Shown here piece by piece: positions 4,795 to 6,035 of a stretch of DNA of 6,035 nt. Positions within the stretch are counted from its first letter, which is position 1. Each line of letters opens with the position of its first letter. The notes under the pieces were generated by a model. It did no database searches. It was not told where the DNA came from and saw only the letters and a list, made by a program, of their open reading frames with translations. A program made the translations under genes and the position numbers. The DNA is taken from assembly GCA_041740375.1 (NCBI GenBank), contig JBGSMB010000012.1:1-6035 (forward strand). The letters run 5' to 3'. Source of the stretch: JBGSMB01 sp041740375. Lineage in GTDB: Bacteria; Patescibacteriota; Saccharimonadia; Saccharimonadales; JAGQMS01.

Positions 4795-5472
4795 ATGAAG
4801 CACTTTATAAGAAAACCGATAGTTTTACTTCTATTACTTTTCGTTAGTCTTCTCGCTATTCAGCTTGGACTGAATCTACTCATTACATTATCTATCGTAG
4901 TGATTGCTTATGCTGCACTTTATGGCATTTATCGATATGCAAAGCTAGAACCGCAAGATATCGGACTTTCCAAAGAATCTTTAGGTAAAGGCATGCGCGT
5001 TTCGTTTGTAATAATCGGCATTACAGTCGTAGGTTCTATGCTGGCATACATGATCTCGCCGGATGCATTTTTAGATGAACGGTATAGACAATCAATCGGC
5101 CAAGCTCTCGTCGCATCTCTTATCATTTTGCCGATTCGTACGGTTATCCTTGAAGAGCTGCTATTTCGAGGACTCCTCTGGGGGGTACTCGCAAAGCAAA
5201 AATCAGAACTATATGCCACGCTTGCTTCATCACTTCTTTTCGGTTTATGGCATATTTTGCCATCGCGAAATATAGGCGACAAGGCTTTTTCAGGCGTAGA
5301 ACTCACAATCAGTGAACCAATTGTTATTGTTGGGATTGTTGTGGCTACGTTCTTGGCCGGAGTTGTATTCAGCGAATTACGTCGGCGATCAGGTAGTTTA
5401 TTGCCAGCAGTGGCAGCTCACTGGGCAATTAATAGCGCAGGAATTCTCCTAGCAGCTATTGCGTGGCGTTAG
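4795..5472 (+). CDS. CPBP family intramembrane metalloprotease
   Basis: 225 residues, a usual length for the CPBP (CAAX protease and bacteriocin-processing; Abi/Rce1-like) family, with about six to seven hydrophobic segments. All three signature motifs are present: EELLFRG with Glu120, Glu121 and Arg125; FGLWH with Phe149 and His153; and AHWAINS with His209 and Asn213. In characterised relatives the glutamate and histidines form the active site inside the membrane, so this copy looks intact and probably cleaves a membrane or prenylated/peptide substrate near the bilayer. CPBP members work in CAAX processing in eukaryotes and in bacteriocin maturation or immunity in bacteria. No bacteriocin-like small gene is adjacent, so the substrate is unknown. 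It is transcribed divergently from the hydrolase, with 77 bp between starts, and converges on the baeRF-like gene with only 7 nt between stop codons. Confidence 0.93.
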   Translation: MKHFIRKPIVLLLLLFVSLLAIQLGLNLLITLSIVVIAYAALYGIYRYAKLEPQDIGLSKESLGKGMRVSFVIIGITVVGSMLAYMISPDAFLDERYRQSIGQALVASLIILPIRTVILEELLFRGLLWGVLAKQKSELYATLASSLLFGLWHILPSRNIGDKAFSGVELTISEPIVIVGIVVATFLAGVVFSELRRRSGSLLPAVAAHWAINSAGILLAAIAWR

Positions 5473-5487
5473 AATTTTTTCAATAGC
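5455..5487. repeat. Inverted repeat spanning the stops of the convergent CPBP and baeRF-like genes
   Basis: GCTATTG (5455-5461) and CAATAGC (5481-5487) are perfect 7-bp arms around 19 nt that include the CPBP stop TAG and a T6 run. The T6 run lies inside the loop, not after the stem, so it is not a standard intrinsic terminator. It may still help end both convergent transcripts. It could be chance, since both arms are coding. Confidence 0.28.
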
Positions 5488-6035
5488 GACAAAGTGCTTT
5501 AGGCACATCAAGCACATCGTAACCACCAATTTCGACTGCAATGATTTCTCCAGATTGTTCGAGCACACTTTGCACCATCGTTTCGATATCATTTATGTCA
5601 GCAGGCAGGGTTAATATAAGCTTATCGTCTTCGCCTGGTCGATTGCTATCTTTGGTGAGTGAGTAAGATGGCAAAAATAGCGTCGCAACTCGACCAGCAG
5701 TCGCAGCTTCTTCGATTTCCTTCTTACCCATCACTACAAGCTCAGGAGGAGAGCTGGCCAACTTCTCTACTGCACTATCGCGTTCAGCGCGGAAGTGCGC
5801 CGCAAGAATTGGCGTGCACAAATCATACAATTCTTGAGTTGCTGATTTTTCGTAATTTCCATCTAGTGTCTGATCTAGGACATGCTTATAAGAGATGTCT
5901 TTTCTAATATTTCCCGTACGACTCACTGTGCCGGCGAGTAACAGAGGACGACTAGAGCCTTGCAAAGCTCCTTCAACTGCTTCGACAATCTGACGCAAGT
6001 AGCGCTTTTCATCTTCAGATATTGCAGCATCACTA
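5480..6035 (-). CDS. baeRF3-like protein (bacterial archaeo-eukaryotic-type release factor family), C-terminal part
   Basis: The frame is open from the right edge to TGA at 5482-5480, showing 184 C-terminal residues; the N-terminal part lies outside. A TTG at 5998 could be read as a start, but the preceding codons (SDAAISEDEKRY) continue a plausible helix, so the gene is cut, not short. Recognisable blocks, counted from the first visible residue, are RPLLLAGTVSR (about 29-39), SYKHVLDQTLDGNYEK (48-63), a long helix CTPILAAHFRAERDSAVEKL, AATAGRVATLFLPS (about 110-123), and the tail SGEIIAVEIGGYDVLDVPKALCRY. This order, LLAG then GRVxTLFL then a Gly-rich end with ALxRY, matches the C-terminal half of baeRF-type proteins related to eRF1/Pelota. 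Such proteins are proposed to act at the ribosome in rescue or hibernation. No role is shown for this copy. It converges with CPBP. Confidence 0.72.
   Translation of the reverse strand, partial: SDAAISEDEKRYLRQIVEAVEGALQGSSRPLLLAGTVSRTGNIRKDISYKHVLDQTLDGNYEKSATQELYDLCTPILAAHFRAERDSAVEKLASSPPELVVMGKKEIEEAATAGRVATLFLPSYSLTKDSNRPGEDDKLILTLPADINDIETMVQSVLEQSGEIIAVEIGGYDVLDVPKALCRY

Noticed and set aside
4929..5306. A 125-codon minus-strand open frame
   Set aside because: Antisense to the CPBP protease, whose three catalytic motifs are intact on the plus strand.
5502..5516. GTGC-N5-GCAC hairpin at the end of the baeRF-like gene
   Set aside because: The 4-bp stem lies inside coding sequence and the following A/T run is not in terminator position on either strand.
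5998..6035. TTG at 5998 as the true start of a 172-residue baeRF-like protein
   Set aside because: The frame stays open to the edge, upstream residues look coding, and the family is about twice this length.
1..6035. tRNA, rRNA, CRISPR array, insertion sequence, toxin-antitoxin or phage module
   Set aside because: No cloverleaf, regularly spaced repeat, transposase motif, terminal repeat or small two-gene module was seen on either strand; the gaps between genes are all under 110 bases.

Overview
This window looks like chromosomal DNA from a small-genome bacterium of the Patescibacteria/CPR group, most likely a Saccharibacteria (TM7)-like organism. The evidence is indirect. Genes are short and tightly packed, several adjacent genes converge with 3-7 nt between their stop codons, and Shine-Dalgarno sites are scarce. 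The proteins are also a typical CPR mix: a small VTT/DedA-like membrane protein, a CPBP protease, a signal-anchored leucine-rich repeat protein, and a large membrane alpha/beta-hydrolase whose best-known relatives are actinobacterial. All stops are TAA, TAG or TGA, so recoding of TGA is excluded. There is no rRNA or tRNA marker, so the taxonomic call is an inference.

Layout, left to right: (1) 1-623, minus strand, N-terminal 207 residues of a FUSC-like multi-pass membrane protein running off the left edge. (2) 658-1110, minus strand, a 150-residue four-helix membrane protein of unknown function, probably transcribed with FUSC. (3) 1204-1800, plus strand, a signal-anchored leucine-rich repeat protein. 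(4) 1906-2481, plus strand, a 191-residue VTT/DedA-like membrane protein read from a GTG. (5) 2485-2976, minus strand, a membrane-anchored extracytoplasmic beta-domain protein with a Met/His-rich stalk and conserved-looking His residues. (6) 3041-4717, minus strand, a 558-residue membrane alpha/beta-hydrolase (Abhydrolase_9 type). (7) 4795-5472, plus strand, a CPBP intramembrane protease divergent from the hydrolase. (8) 5480-6035, minus strand, the C-terminal 184 residues of a bacterial archaeo-eukaryotic-type release factor (baeRF3-like) protein running off the right edge.

Seven of the eight genes encode membrane or surface proteins, so this is an envelope-oriented stretch; only the last is a predicted cytosolic, ribosome-linked protein. 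No mobile element, CRISPR array, RNA gene or intergenic gap above 300 bases was seen.

The most striking signal lies in the starts, not the proteins. Four genes have a -10-like hexamer (TATACT, TATACT, TACAAT, TACACT) ending only 6-8 nt before the start codon, which predicts leaderless or near-leaderless mRNAs. The hydrolase instead has a consensus TATAAT, a short leader and a Shine-Dalgarno site, with a 13-bp palindrome centred on the predicted +1. The LRR gene has its good Shine-Dalgarno site placed for a four-codon upstream frame whose stop overlaps the LRR start.
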